From the NCBI GenBank assembly GCA_012295275.1, contig CM022665.1:31552957-31616956 (forward strand): a stretch of 64,000 nt of DNA, written 5' to 3'. Below, piece after piece: positions 1 through 25,163 of this stretch. The first letter of the stretch is position 1. Each line of letters begins with the position of its first letter. This stretch comes from Chrysomallon squamiferum. Its lineage: Eukaryota > Mollusca > Gastropoda > Neomphalida > Peltospiridae. The notes under the pieces are model-generated. The model ran no database searches. It was not told the origin of the DNA and saw only the letters and a list, made by a program, of their open reading frames with translations. Both the position numbers and the translations under genes were made by a program.

Positions 1-527
1 TTTACTATCAATTGTAATGATGGAACAAAAACCCTTTGATCTGCGGCGCCTTTTGTGACCTAATTTACATACGAGAAATCTCGTGGTTTTGCGAGATAAA
101 TGTGTAAACTATATACTACACATTACTAATATCTTGTAGAGTATTTGTGAAAGATGGAGCCAACTATAATACTTAGAAATGTTAAAGTTTGTTATAAATA
201 TTTATATATTAAGAAGCATTAATAAAAATATAGAAATGAAAACTAGCACATAAATAACAGTTACCTACGAAAATAATTTTCAATATTACAAACATTTTTC
301 TATAAAATTAAGTTATTTGAATCGACCACAAAATTAATCATTAGATTGTTAATATTATATGTCCTACAGCATACCATTTCTCAAATTATAAAATACAACA
401 ATTTGTCTAGCACTGCACTGTGACAGCATTATAGTTCTAGCAATTTTGTTTTTAAAATTTACTGTGAATAATTTTATTTAACAGAATACTACTACTACTA
501 CCAATAATAATAATAATAATAATAATA

Positions 528-566
<39 letters not shown>

Positions 567-737
567 AACATTAAACTCATAAAAAAAAAAAATCTAAACC
601 ACTACTTGTCGTTTTACTAGTAGTTTAAGACAGAAATTCTGATTACTTCCGGTTTTTGCTTTCTCGGCGTGTAAATTTTCGGATAATGTACATTAATTAA
701 ATCTTTCGTTGCAGAATAATACACTAATACAAGCAAG
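1..737 (+). promoter_or_regulatory. CDC5L upstream region with an ETS-type site and likely 5' UTR
   Basis: No gene is visible. The stretch holds an AT-rich sequence and a (ACT)n(AAT)n(ATT)n block at 487-563. A GC-richer patch at 640-670 contains ACTTCCGG at 645-652, an exact ETS/GABP-type site of the kind common in housekeeping promoters, about 90 bases before the CDC5L ATG. The sequence ttcgttgcag before 714 could also be a 3' splice site, which would put a 5' UTR intron here. The transcription start cannot be placed from sequence alone. Confidence 0.4.
503..563. repeat. Palindromic (AAT)n(ATT)n microsatellite
   Basis: A short (ACT)n run, then AAT units that switch to ATT units, making a self-complementary block upstream of the CDC5L promoter patch. 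Confidence 0.95.
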
Positions 738-13331
<12,594 letters not shown>

Positions 13332-13833
13332 TTGAAACACTCTGATTGGTTGACTCTTTCAGTCATGTGACTGCAGAAATTATACAAATAATGTACAGAT
13401 AATCGAAACCATTTGATTGTTTGACTCTTAAGGCAAGTAACACATTTATAATGATGTGCTTAAGAGGCATCCAGTCTCTGTTACAAGATATAAATTTTTC
13501 TGTGAAAATAGCAAAATTGTAAAACTAATGTTCTGATACTATACATGTTTTCACAATACAATTATCTTCATACAGTACAAGTCATTGGAACTTGTCACAA
13601 AATAATAAGTGTTTTTAGAATTTTCTGTTTTCCTTCATTCACTGAAAGTTTACAATATGTTCATATAAGAATCAACAACATCCTTTTTTCAAACATTATT
13701 TGTCTCAGTGATGTGGTTTTTGAAAATAATCTTCAGAGTTAAATTCAACATGGGCTTGTATAGCATAACATACTTTACTGAAAATTATTTGAAAAACATC
13801 TTGCATTATTAAATTAAAATTTTCACAATGCTA

Positions 13834-15536
13834 AATAAACTAATCATAGCCAAACATAAAATATCAATGGATTCACAGTACTAATATGGTAATAAATATG
13901 CAATCCTAATATTTGAAACCAGTGACATCTACCATGTCTTCTTGTATATTGTGTGAATGAAAGTGTTGCAATTTCTCGCCGGTTGGATCATGTCCTTAAC
14001 ATTAGGTTTAAATATTTTTATTGTGTTCAAGTATCCGTTCATTCTGTTATGATTTCTCTGTAGCTTCTGTATCTATGTATTTTACCTGCACCATAAATTG
14101 TTTAATTCATCAGTTTAAATTTTAAGAAACAAAGGAGTTAGAAACTGAAAGTGATTTCACCAGATGTGATATTTTAGCTTTGTTTAAGCATATTTGTGTT
14201 TATTTGTATTGAAAACCTTTTCTGACATCAGTTCATGGTATATTTTTCATCATATTGATGTGGAAAGCATTCATTTGTGTGTGATAATTCATCATAGTTT
14301 GACAAAGTATTTAGTTTATTAATCTGATAAATTGTCATTGATTTAAAACGGTTGATAAAGAAATGCAGAGAAAAATAGCAAGGATTTCTTTTCAGAAGAA
14401 TTACTTCCCTTTTAAACATCTTGTAAGATTAATTATAAAAAATAAACAAAATATTTTTGATTGAAAATATTGAAGTTGATAGTCAGCACTATTGCTACAA
14501 ATATTGTTGGTATTATCAACTGCATTGTTTAAAACACTAAATAAAAAATGTTTTGTTTTTTTTCTTCTTTTTTGTTCAGCAATCTTTTTCTTCATAATTA
14601 TCTCAATATGGTTGCCTCTGTATTACACTGAAAATGTTGAATAAATTTTAAAATTTATTTGCTTTTGTTTTTTTAATTCATTCAGTCTTTTTCCTGTTGA
14701 AACAATAATATTTTTTATTAGACCAACATGTACTGTAGTACAGGTATAGTTTTAGTTTAGAATATTTAAGTATAAATATGTATTTTCTTTAAATAGAAAT
14801 ATTTGCATTGCTAATTGAACAATAATTGCTAATTATTCCATACTGTTTATTAACTTATATTAGAAACAATCAACATTTGTACTGAGATATAAAAGATTAA
14901 AGTTTTATTCACTGATGAGAACACTAGCCTTTGCCAACATTCTGAAATCTATTTGAGTTCAACTTTTACAAAAAAAGTTATTTCTAAAGGTTACTGATTT
15001 TATTTTTAAAATATCAGAGAATTTATTGAACTTCGTGTTCATTAACTGGATTTCATGCTTTTTAAAATAATAATTACTGTTATTCTTTATATGTGGGCAT
15101 ATACATATTTGTTGTTATTTTATTTTTTTACAATTATTTTTATTATTATTTTTTTATTATTATTATGAAAGAAAATGGACTAAATTGCTATATGCATAGA
15201 TTCATGTTGTTCACACATGTTGTTCTATTTATGACCAATTTTTATTTATAATGAAACTCATTTCTGTTAAAATTTATTTGACATTCTGAACTACATGGCC
15301 CTGTTAAATTACACCTTTTATTTTTGTTTTATTAAATATTTTGTCTTTTAAAAAACTCAGTATCTTTTAGTAGTAGTAGTAGTTCTACCAGTAGTAGTAG
15401 CAATATTATTTCATCATATGTTGATGGCCTGCACTGTTTAATGAGTGATTAAAAATGAAACGCCAGCTGTGACTACAGTATTTGTTTCTGTATAAGCTCA
15501 TTTCGCATATATTAATTACTGTATTCTTGAAATAAA
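13834..15536 (+). terminator. Candidate CDC5L polyadenylation signals
   Basis: Canonical AATAAA hexamers on the + strand occur at 13834-13839, 13891-13896, 14640-14645 and 15531-15536. The last follows a CTTGA context and is followed by T-rich sequence. Which are used cannot be told from sequence. Confidence 0.3.
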
Positions 15537-16164
15537 GCTTCCTTATTCAACTCTCACCAGAAATAACAAGAAACAAATGGAGTATAAGCTTTATCAAGCA
15601 ACCCCTTTTCTTCGTTTTTCTTTGTTAAATTTTTGTTGACAGTCTGTTTCTCAGCCATTTTGAAAGATTTCATTAAAATGGGAATGTTAAATGAACACAA
15701 TCTTTTCTTCCCTTCCCTTTTCTTTCTTTTAGTTTTTTATTAAAAGTATCAGGAGTTAATTTAGTGCAATAAACACCTTTCTTCAAATAGAATGTTTTTC
15801 TGCATTGAATTTAATGATAACTCTTCACTATGTTCAATGTCTTTTGTTAAAGAAATAAAAAGCTATCGTTAAATTAAAAGACAAAAAAGGAACAAGAAAA
15901 AACTTTTTATTTGACAATGCATGACAATGTTTCTGTTAAAAGGAGGGGGAGAAAAAAAACAATGACGAATTGTTTGACGCTGTATAGGCTATCTTTAAAT
16001 TCAACACATAAAAATATTTGAAGAAAGGTGTTTGTGATGTTAATAACTTCTGGTGATATTTATTTATTTTATTTATTTAAAATAGAAAGATAAAATAATT
16101 CTGTGTATTATTAAACATTTTGTATAGCACTGAAACAAACAAAAGAAAACAAATTTCAAAATAG

Positions 16165-16170
16165 TTTATT
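16165..16170 (-). terminator. Possible polyadenylation signal of the 610-codon gene
   Basis: TTTATT on the + strand reads AATAAA on the - strand, about 635 bases past the stop codon at 16805. Further copies lie at about 16059-16078. This is a candidate only. Confidence 0.2.
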
Positions 16171-16179
16171 ATATGTATG

Positions 16180-16182
<3 letters not shown>

Positions 16183-16223
<41 letters not shown>
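16183..16223. repeat. (TA)n microsatellite
   Basis: About 20 uninterrupted TA units. It lies in the interval between the 3' ends of CDC5L and the 610-codon - strand gene. Confidence 0.9.
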
Positions 16224-16228
<5 letters not shown>

Positions 16229-16682
16229 GATTTGAAAAGTTTTCCGATATTATAATTAATAATTATTATTAATATAATAATAATAGTAGTAGTACTAGTA
16301 GTAATAATAATCATCGTCATCAGAAATTGTTTTAAATTACTGAAGACAATGTTAACACATAACTCATAACATTACTGTGTTATGATGGTGTTAAGTAATT
16401 TAATACCAATGAAATAAAACGGGGTGGGGGGGAGCATTCATTTAATCAAATAATTAATAGCTCTCTTGGATCTTTCTCTGGAACAAAACATATTTCCAGA
16501 AAATCAGAGAAGGAAACTTTTTGTTTGTACTGTTTTACATCATTCTTATCTGAAAATGAAGGATATGGTGAAGTTACATTTGGATTTTTAAAACACTGCT
16601 GTCAGTTAGTTTCAGGGTAATTTCAAATTACCGTTTTTATGTACAACTTTTTACTATGCTTCTAGTGAAGTATATCAAATGC

Positions 16683-16697
16683 AATAATAATAATAAT

Positions 16698-16728
<31 letters not shown>

Positions 16729-16729
16729 C
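16683..16729. repeat. (AAT)n microsatellite
   Basis: An (AAT)n run with one inverted interruption, downstream of the stop of the 610-codon - strand gene and so possibly inside its 3' UTR. Confidence 0.9.
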
Positions 16730-16804
16730 AGTAAATATAAATGTATAGTAAAAACGAACCAAATAACTTATAAATAAAGTATATAAAATGATGATCATGT
16801 TGTG

Positions 16805-18637
16805 CTACGATGTCCTTGAGCTAATGTCATCGTCGTCTTTTTCACTTTTATTTTCAACACTAATGGAAGATGTCTTCCTAACAGGGAAGGGTTGTGTGTC
16901 TCTGTTATCCACTGATGTGGATTTCGATTTGTTTAAATCAGTCATGTAGGTGTGCTCCCGCGTTAAGCCTCGCTCCTGGCGAAGAGAAAGTTTAACGCAT
17001 TCTGCAGACGGTTTTGGCACGTTCACTTCGACTGGTTGCGATTCGCGAGGAACACTGACGTGTAGTTTCTTTAGTGATGATTTCAGCTCCCCAGGACAAT
17101 TAAATCCTGTGTCTGGAAATGTTTTAGGAGAATCAAATGCTACTTTGTTAGCTTGTATTGTCTGACTGTCAATTTGAACGGTTAAACTTCCGAAAGACTG
17201 GTTGCTGTCCTGGCGGTCAAGGTCGGTTTTCGACTGAATGTTGTCGTCTGCATCACTTTCGTTATCAGAGTCTGTTTTGAAATCATGCATGCTCGGTAAC
17301 CTTATAACAGTCCCATCAATACCCACAGCATGACTGCGATCAGCAGGTGTGGCGTTACGATTAAGTTCTGTTCTATCATCAAGTCTTTTCGCAGGCAAAC
17401 GATAAGCCAACCTGCAATGGCGTTCAACAGCGGCCGAAGAAATGCATTTGTGATGAGGATCAAACTTATGCAAATCATGTTTTGTCTTTGGTAATTGTAC
17501 GTGTTCAGATATCTCCAAGGTTTTTGGAATATAAGAAGGCAACTGCATTTGTGCTCTTGTCAAGATATTGTTTGAATCAGTATCTTGTGACGCCATATTT
17601 AAAAAGCGATGGAGTCTGAACGGCTTATTTGTTCCGCCTGGGATGTGGACAGAATCCCTATCCCAAACATGTCTCCATTCCTTCTGTCCGGTTACCTGTT
17701 TATTAACACGACCTCGAACGAGAGGCGAACTTCTAGTCGAAGACATGACCATATCACGTGAATATCTTTGCACCGTTCCGTCTAAGGGTGGTTTAGTTTG
17801 AATTCCGTTTCTCTGCGGTTTGTTGGCAATGTCAACGGAAGCTGAGGTACATCCTCTTTTCTTTAGAAGATATTCTTTATCTCTTTCATATTTATTTCTC
17901 TCCAAAAGCCTAGGTTTAGGTTCATCGCTGCCATCGTTATGAGTTTTTAGAAACTGAATAACTTGTTGCATGTTAAGTTTGTCAGGATCATTGTCTATGA
18001 TAGGAGTGTTACTCCTTGGCAGTTGGTTAATATTCAGCTTTAACTTTTTTGTTCTTCTTTCTTTGTTCATAACATCGCGATGCTTCTGTAGGTCCAGTTC
18101 ACCTGGTGTTAATGTCATCGCTCTCCAAAAACCATTCTGGGGAAGATAATAATGACTATCCCATGCCTTCTGAGGCATCGGATTTTGAAGAGGTTTTGAC
18201 AGTCCGTGAATTTCAGTAATCGACACTGTACCACTAGTTATCAAATTAGGAGACTGTCTTTCCTGATTTGTTGTGTTGATGATCTTATTGTTCAGATCAA
18301 TAACAGAACACGTTTTCTCCAGATTTGCTTCTGGTTTAGGCTTTTCTCTAACTTTATACTCGGACTGCGCTCTTTTAGAATTGCTAGGTCTTCCAGTCAG
18401 CTGGTTATAATGCGACCTTGGCATACGTTCTGAGGTCGCCCTTTGTACTTTGGAAGAAGCCTGTAAATGAGCGACCCAATCGTCGTGTGAGCGGGTTACC
18501 GCTAACGTCGGGAAGTCTCTGTTTCGTCCGTTTGAGTCAGTACGAGACCCTACAGCAGAAGCATTGTTGTTTGAGAATGGCATCAACTGAAGTACTGTGG
18601 GCTGCCATGTTTGGGACACGAGAATAGCAGCACTCAT
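16805..18637 (-). CDS. Unrecognised 610-codon protein, large terminal coding exon
   Basis: This is an uninterrupted frame from ATG 18637 to the stop at 16805, in a setting where chance frames rarely exceed 100 codons. It starts MSAAILVSQTWQPT, and the ATG context (AACAATG) has A at -3. I do not recognise the family. Visible features: low-complexity Ser/Asn/Thr/Lys-rich sequence throughout; a more ordered-looking patch around residues 160-235 (AWDSHYYLPQNGFWRAMTL, then KERRTKKLKLNINQLP); another near residues 320-350 (KEWRHVWDRDSVHIPG); an acidic run DSDNESDADDN near 455; and an acidic tail DDDDISSRTS. There is no signal peptide and no obvious membrane segment. An in-frame TGA lies just upstream at 18659-18661, so 18637 can be the true start. 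Alternatively a 3' splice site at 18646 joins it to a small exon at 25139-25163. It converges with CDC5L. Confidence 0.75.
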   Translation of the reverse strand: MSAAILVSQTWQPTVLQLMPFSNNNASAVGSRTDSNGRNRDFPTLAVTRSHDDWVAHLQASSKVQRATSERMPRSHYNQLTGRPSNSKRAQSEYKVREKPKPEANLEKTCSVIDLNNKIINTTNQERQSPNLITSGTVSITEIHGLSKPLQNPMPQKAWDSHYYLPQNGFWRAMTLTPGELDLQKHRDVMNKERRTKKLKLNINQLPRSNTPIIDNDPDKLNMQQVIQFLKTHNDGSDEPKPRLLERNKYERDKEYLLKKRGCTSASVDIANKPQRNGIQTKPPLDGTVQRYSRDMVMSSTRSSPLVRGRVNKQVTGQKEWRHVWDRDSVHIPGGTNKPFRLHRFLNMASQDTDSNNILTRAQMQLPSYIPKTLEISEHVQLPKTKHDLHKFDPHHKCISSAAVERHCRLAYRLPAKRLDDRTELNRNATPADRSHAVGIDGTVIRLPSMHDFKTDSDNESDADDNIQSKTDLDRQDSNQSFGSLTVQIDSQTIQANKVAFDSPKTFPDTGFNCPGELKSSLKKLHVSVPRESQPVEVNVPKPSAECVKLSLRQERGLTREHTYMTDLNKSKSTSVDNRDTQPFPVRKTSSISVENKSEKDDDDISSRTS

Positions 18638-19787
18638 TGTTATGTCTGTTTGAAATCCTCAAGCATGCGTGAAGTTCTTAATACGTTGTCTATAATAAGA
18701 AAGTTCTGAATATAATGTAATAAATGAATATTGCTTATGCAACGCTAAGGAATATTTAAAATACTTCAGTAGTACTGATTCAAAATAAAGAATAAGAAAA
18801 ATCCGCGAAATTTAGGAAAAACAATTATTAAAACTCTTTTTTTCAGTTTCACTCTCTTTATTTACAATGTACATCAACACCAAGTATAATCCTAGTCAAG
18901 AATTTAGATATTGCTGTTCACTGAACAAAGTGCATAGTAATTCTTTACACGATTTCGATATACGAACAGTGACATCTGACATCTCCTTTCACAGTTTTCT
19001 TGGCAACTGCTTTTTGTATGGATGTTTTGTATAAGCTAGCGCCACAATACACTATTATCTTATCTGTATATATTTATACATATACACTCACATACACCCA
19101 GTTTTTGTTTGACAGTGTGCGAACGACTGCTTGTTGCGACCAATTCTGTTTGTTACTTGCTGATTCACACAATCAGTGACAGGAGAATAACACATTCCGT
19201 TATCAGTGTTAATACTCCACTCCTTTTTACGCCTTCTTCATTTCATTTGTCTTTTTCTTCTTCTTCTCTTTCTAACACTGACCTGCAAAGAGAAAACACA
19301 AACGATTTTCATTATTCCGCGAAGAAAGGCATTATAATAAATACGGCGGTATCTTCAGCAGAGTATCTTCCGCGCTGTGGCCATGGGAAATATGACCAAT
19401 TATTGTTCGGCTGATGACGAGTATCAGAATTACTGTCTAGGTTAAATCGACCTGTTCAGTGAAGGAGATATCGAAAGTAAATATTAGAAATACTTTGGCC
19501 AGTCTGTCCTCTGTAACCGCATATCTCTAAAATATATTTTATTTACACAGTCATTGTCCCGTTTGTCCATTGTAATGGAAGTGTTTTAAATACACATATT
19601 AATATATTTTAAAAGAATGTTTCGTGATAAACCTCTCAGAAGCAACCCCAGTTTCTGTGTTTGTTAGGTCGTTAATATTTTTATACAGTATAAGTAAGTA
19701 TAAGCGTTAAACAACAATAAACATAAATTTCAGCCTGATGTTCAATTATTCAAGAGATACACGATTAACATTATAAAACGATAATTT

Positions 19788-19894
19788 TAAAAAGTTGGTT
19801 TGGTTTAACGACACTGGTATTTCACGCTGATTAATAGTGGATGTCACGCATATAGTATTTGATACTTGACATTTATAAAACAACCAACTTTTTA
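19788..19894. mobile_element. Short inverted-repeat element (about 107 bp)
   Basis: Perfect 13-bp inverted ends, TAAAAAGTTGGTT at 19788-19800 and its complement at 19882-19894, bound about 107 bp. The interior begins TGGTTTAACGACACTGG. From memory, GTTTAACGACAC next to an inverted end is typical of a dispersed repeat found widely in mollusc genomes. No coding capacity. The length could be that of a truncated or internally deleted copy. Confidence 0.45.
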
Positions 19895-21877
19895 TTTATT
19901 TGTTTATTATTATTATTATTTTATTGTTATTATTATTAAAAAAAATTCATTCGTTTTATTCGCTACTTTCTATAAACTGTAAACACACCAGAACCTTTGA
20001 TAATCACTCGAGGAATTCCGACTGGAACAAATTCAGATAATAAATGTGTACGGCTATACAATATTAATACAGAAAAACCTGTCTAAATCTGATGATGTCG
20101 AGGACCTAATTGTATTCGATTTAGAAAGGATCTGGATCTTTGAGTAGAATGTTATTATTTCCCTTGATTAACAGCTTTTAACCGAGTTGATCGATTTGTT
20201 TGATCAAATGGATCTGTTCCGATATCTAGATTAATATTTAAAAAATTCTTAAGCAATATTTACTATGTTTTGTTTTTTTAAACTTTCATTGATTATTAGT
20301 ATGTGCGACCATTCATGTATAATTTTATGGCTGTTGTGAATAATAATAATAAAAGTTGTTTCTTCGTTTTAAGTAGGCAATATTTATAATGAAATCTGAG
20401 GGTAAAAAAGCCACCTCCGTTATTTTCATAATTTAAATGAAATAAATATTACATGGGGTAAGAAATAATTTTAAAATCTGTACTTTTACGGTGTAAACCC
20501 TCAGACACAAACCCATGGGTAATATATATATAAGTTTAATCGCCACATACAGGTAAGAATTAAATCATTCATAAGCTAGAAGAAAACAGAAAATGCAATG
20601 AAAACCAATTATGAATAAAAATAAAAATATACATTCATGCACACTCACGTGTATCCGTACACACATACATACATACAAACATATACATTCATATACATAC
20701 GTGTGTGTACTTACATATATATATATATATAAAACACTTATACAAACAGACAGATAGACAGACAGAAAGATAGACGCAGAGAGTTTAGATAGACATAGAC
20801 AGATATAACTACTTACATTTAACTATTTAACAATAGATACACCACACTAGTATTATATTAACGAACAGCTAATACTATACTTTTTATAACTGTTATTCCA
20901 TTCACTTCGTGTAGTTGTTTTACTTTTGTCATAGTCCGCACAAACACAGAAAGTACTGAACTATTTGTTATAAAGTACTATAATATCATCGTTTTTGTGC
21001 CAGATATATTTTGCAGACATTAAATGTCTCTTTAAAAACGAACCAATCCTTTGTTTATAACGACTCTCATTTCTCTCTTGTCTCTGAAAAACAATAACAA
21101 TAAACATCCACTCGGAAATACAATATTCTGTAAAAGATTTCCAAGGCAATTTATGCAATTGCAAGCACTATAATGTGGATCGATGTTGCTATCAAGTTTT
21201 CTCGCTGGTTGAGATAAAATTGGCCAGACTTTGTCAATGTCAACGACCAAAAAATGTCATTGCTTTGTTATTGGTTTCGCTGTTATCCGCGTAAGTACGT
21301 TCTCGCGACGATATTGGTCCGGACAAATCTTGTATTTAAGTGCTGAAAGGTATTACCGGTATGTTCTGATAGGTTTAATGGTTCTGCTCGTTTAGCGCTA
21401 AATTTAGTGAAGATTAAACAAAAAAAACAAAAAAATACAAAAATACCCGCCACCAAGAGAACCTAGTAAGAAAGAAGTGGTGTCATAAAGAGAGAAAAAA
21501 GAGACAGAGACGTGAAATATTGGGTGTCTTTATATATATATATATATATATATATACCGAAATAACTGACAATAAAATAAAGTATTTAAATATCGCGTAA
21601 TGATTTTCATTTACTTTTTTTTTTTTTCGTTTTTACTAATTTAATCGTGAAGAAGAACTAATTTAAAATGTTAGTAGTAATAGTATTATTACTAATAAAG
21701 TAGTAGTAGTTGTTTGTTATAATAGTGATAATAATGCTAACAGAAGTAGTAACAATAGCAGTAGTAGTAATATCTTCGTTGTTGTTATCATAATCATAAA
21801 TTTCGATGATTTTCATTATCATAATTATTATGCCATATCATACAATATTGACATAGTAATTACATTCATATACTTTC

Positions 21878-21878
<1 letters not shown>

Positions 21879-21910
<32 letters not shown>
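21879..21910. repeat. (ATT)n microsatellite
   Basis: About ten ATT units without interruption, in otherwise featureless AT-rich intergenic sequence. Confidence 0.9.
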
Positions 21911-21911
<1 letters not shown>

Positions 21912-22864
21912 GATGTCAGACATTCTCATATAAATCAGGACTAGTAAAAAAATATTGAAAATATAATCATTATACAGTATAAAGATATTCAAAAAGATTT
22001 CAGATACGTTCAACCAGATATAACAAGATTTGAAACACTGAATTTAAAGTTTACAAAATATATTATAATAACAATAAACTACAAATAAGGTTCTGATGTT
22101 ACAGTCAATCAGTCAATCGATCGATAAATATTTTTAAGTGTGAATTTTAATACCACCCATACTGAAACGTTACAACAGGTAATCCAAATCTAAGTTTATT
22201 ATTACTTATAGGTTAGATACAGGACATCTGTCAAATATACGTATCATAATCATGGACTGAGGGCGTTATTTGACTTACAACGACAGCAAACGATTAAGAA
22301 AGTATATCATTCTGAAACTACGACTTAGCGTGAGAAAACCTGGCCTAGTGCAATACTGATTTTAATGAGATTATACGGAATACTTCATTATTTCAGTTAA
22401 ACTTCAGATGTTACATTATACAGTCCTTGATTAAAACAGTGTATCCACCATAACAAAAGATGCACAATGAGTACACTGATCTGCTTAATATAGATTATCC
22501 TAGGATTATCTGGAAGTTCCAGAAAGGTACAATATTTATATGTCGTAATAAGCTTATTACGCTTAGTGTTAATTTCTGCGTTCTTGAGATAAAAGTTCAC
22601 TATTCTACCCACGCCAACAACAACAACAACAACAACAACAATAATACTACTAATAATAATATATCACCCTAGAGTTTTTACACTGTACGACAGCTAACAT
22701 TAATTCCACTAACTTGGCCAGTAAGGTATTACTATACAGCAAATATACAGCAAAAATACAGCATATTTCAGTAAGAATATTTTTACTTAAGAATTACACA
22801 CAGTAATTTTATTCTTGTTACAAAACAGTTATTGGCTAACAATTCCGAAATTAAAAGCGATATT

Positions 22865-23010
22865 GCACACACACACACGCACACACTCATTCACACATAC
22901 ATACATACATATATATATATAAATATACAAACATATATACACACACATACATACGTACACACTTGCAAATTTGCATACACACATATACATACACATATAC
23001 TCACATACAA
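22865..23010. repeat. CA/TACA-rich imperfect microsatellite
   Basis: Mixed (CA)n, (TACA)n and (TA)n units over about 145 bases. They create a spurious open frame rich in His, Thr and Ile. Confidence 0.8.
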
Positions 23011-24709
23011 ATATGTAATAGCAATTTCGGTTAACATACTATTTCAGTACATACCATTTATTAGCTATTCCGCTATAAATCCTCACACACTTGTGTCGAA
23101 TTTACTCCGTCAGTCATAATTATATGGCAATGGTTTATTAAACGGCAACGGACCGTTTAACATTAACCAGGCAAAAGAAATTCCAACTGTTTGCCATAAA
23201 ATAAAATAAAAAATAATAAAAAAAAACCCTGTTATATCCATTATCGTACTCTATCAGTCATGAGCTGTTGCCCAACTGTAAATACTGTACGGATAACAAA
23301 AGATAACGTTGATGTGGTATGTTGTTGTGCTATTCACAACATATGAAACGCGGGATTCAAGTTATTTTGAATGTAAGTTAAACATCAAAAACAACCGAAA
23401 TGTTTGGCGTTTTACTTTTAAAGAATCCTTTCCAGACAATGTTCCATAATAACTGGTTTATCAAAGTTACGATACGTTCCTCTCTGTGGGAATGGATAAG
23501 ATCCACTGATGTTAATGGGTAGGAACTGACAATAGGAAGCGGCAGTAGTTTCGTTTCTCTTATCATTATACATACATAATCAGTATGTTTGAAGCATAAT
23601 AACTGTTTCATAATTATGAAAATATGTAGAGATGTCATTAAACATTCATTCATTTATACATCGATTCAAACATAATATTTTGTCTGATTTTATTTTTATT
23701 TTTGTGTAGGTTTTATAAGGTTTCTTTATTTTTCTTTTTTTTTGTTTGTTTTTGTTTACACTGCTATTTTTATTTTTATTTTATTTTTGTTTGTTTGTTT
23801 TCTTGTGTTTTGTAAGTTTATTTATTTATTTATTATTTAAAATATTTTATTTATTTAATTTTTGTTTCAATTTTTTTTTTTTTTTTTTTTTAATCTTTCT
23901 CTTCTTTTATTTTCATCTATTTCATTTATCTACTAAGAAATTAATTAATTTCAAGCAGGTTGAAATGATCGCGTAATCTTAGCAATGGGAAGTGAAGATG
24001 GATGTAGCGAAACATCGATACCCTCGGTTGATCTGGACATCATCGAGATATAGTTTAGAAATGTAGAAGTTAATTTTAAGTCGGCTTCCATCAAAGAATG
24101 GCTGTAATATATCTTTCAGGGATATATCTCTGTCTTCACAATGAATCTAGTCAAACCAGAGTAACATAGGGGTGCAGTTGTTTGTTTTTGTATCGAACCG
24201 GCTTAACCTGACATAACAGAAGAGAAAGAAAAGACATTATTGTCACACTAATTAGGGACACGCCCGATTATAATTATTTGTGTAAATGCGTGTGTGTGTG
24301 TTTTTATATGTGTGTGTGTGTGGTTTTGTTGTTGTTATTGCTTTTGCTTCTTAACAGACTTAACTTTGTAAATACAGATCAATAATAAATAAGTATAAGT
24401 GTTATTGTTATAGTGAATATTCTTCATTTGTTTTTACAAGCGTTTTGTCCGGTCATGCAGTTTTTCCGTTTGGCTTGAACAAGCCACATTTAATCGTGTT
24501 GGACGTCTAATAACCATCGAGTTGTCGCCAAAAAACAAAAAAACCCACAACCACATTACTCTGATTAAATGTATATATGACTGATTAATGATACATTACT
24601 TCATATACGAATATTACAGCTAAACATTTCGTATGTAAAATAATCCTGTTTGCTAATTTTTACATATGAAACTGCAATAAACATCTTTGAAGTAGATAAA
24701 CATCGTCTA

Positions 24710-25112
24710 AAAGTGTACAAATGTTCGACATAACAAAGTTACTAATTTTTACAAATATTCTTAACCCAGCAAATTACACATTTTACACACTCTAAACATA
24801 TCAAATTATTCACTTTTCACAAATATTCTTAACACAACAAATATTATTCACGTTTAAACATATTCTGAACACAATAAATTGTTCAGTTTTACATAGATTC
24901 TTCATACATAAATAACTCACTTTTACAAACATTCCGAACACAACAAATTGCTCGTTTTACAAACATTTTCAAATTTAGAAATTTTCTTAACATAACAAAT
25001 TACTCACTTTCAAAATTTTTATTCTTAAAACTACAAATTTTTTAGTTTTACAAAATTAATATTCTTAACAAAACAAATTATTTACTTTTACAAATATTCT
25101 TAACACAACAAA
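24710..25112. repeat. Degenerate minisatellite, unit about 40-45 bp
   Basis: About nine diverged copies of a unit containing TTTTACAAATATTCTTAACACAACAAATTA-like sequence follow one another. The core words ATTCTTAACA, CAACAAATT and TCACTTTTACAAA recur with substitutions and small indels. There is no coding potential. It ends about 25 bases from the candidate exon donor at 25139. Confidence 0.75.
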
Positions 25113-25138
25113 TCTTAGAAGCAAATTGTCTTACTCAC

Positions 25139-25163
25139 CTTTATCAATCACACTCAAGTACAT
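25139..25163 (-). CDS. Possible first coding exon of the 610-codon gene
   Basis: On the - strand an ATG at 25163 begins MYLSVIDK and runs into a strong donor, AAAG followed by GTGAGTAA, with exon end at 25139. The next candidate acceptor, AAACAG at 18646, begins an exon with ACATAACAATG. The phase-1 join restores the frame exactly: ...DK-DIT-MSAA. An in-frame stop lies upstream of this ATG. The acceptor's pyrimidine tract is weak and the intron would be about 6.5 kb, so this is a hypothesis; the exon could equally be 5' UTR or absent. Confidence 0.3.

Larger units (their letters stand above)
13332..16804 (+). other. CDC5L 3' UTR and convergent intergenic region
   Basis: After the CDC5L stop there is AT-rich sequence with no supported coding region. 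It contains several AATAAA hexamers on the + strand, a poorly ordered (ATT/AGT) region near 15150 and 15370, a (TA)n tract and an (AAT)n tract. The facing 610-codon gene on the - strand ends at 16805, so the two genes share this interval for their 3' ends. Confidence 0.6.

Noticed and set aside
19109-19414. 101-codon + strand frame upstream of the 610-codon gene
   Set aside because: Ser/Thr/Leu-rich chance frame with no motif or splice evidence.
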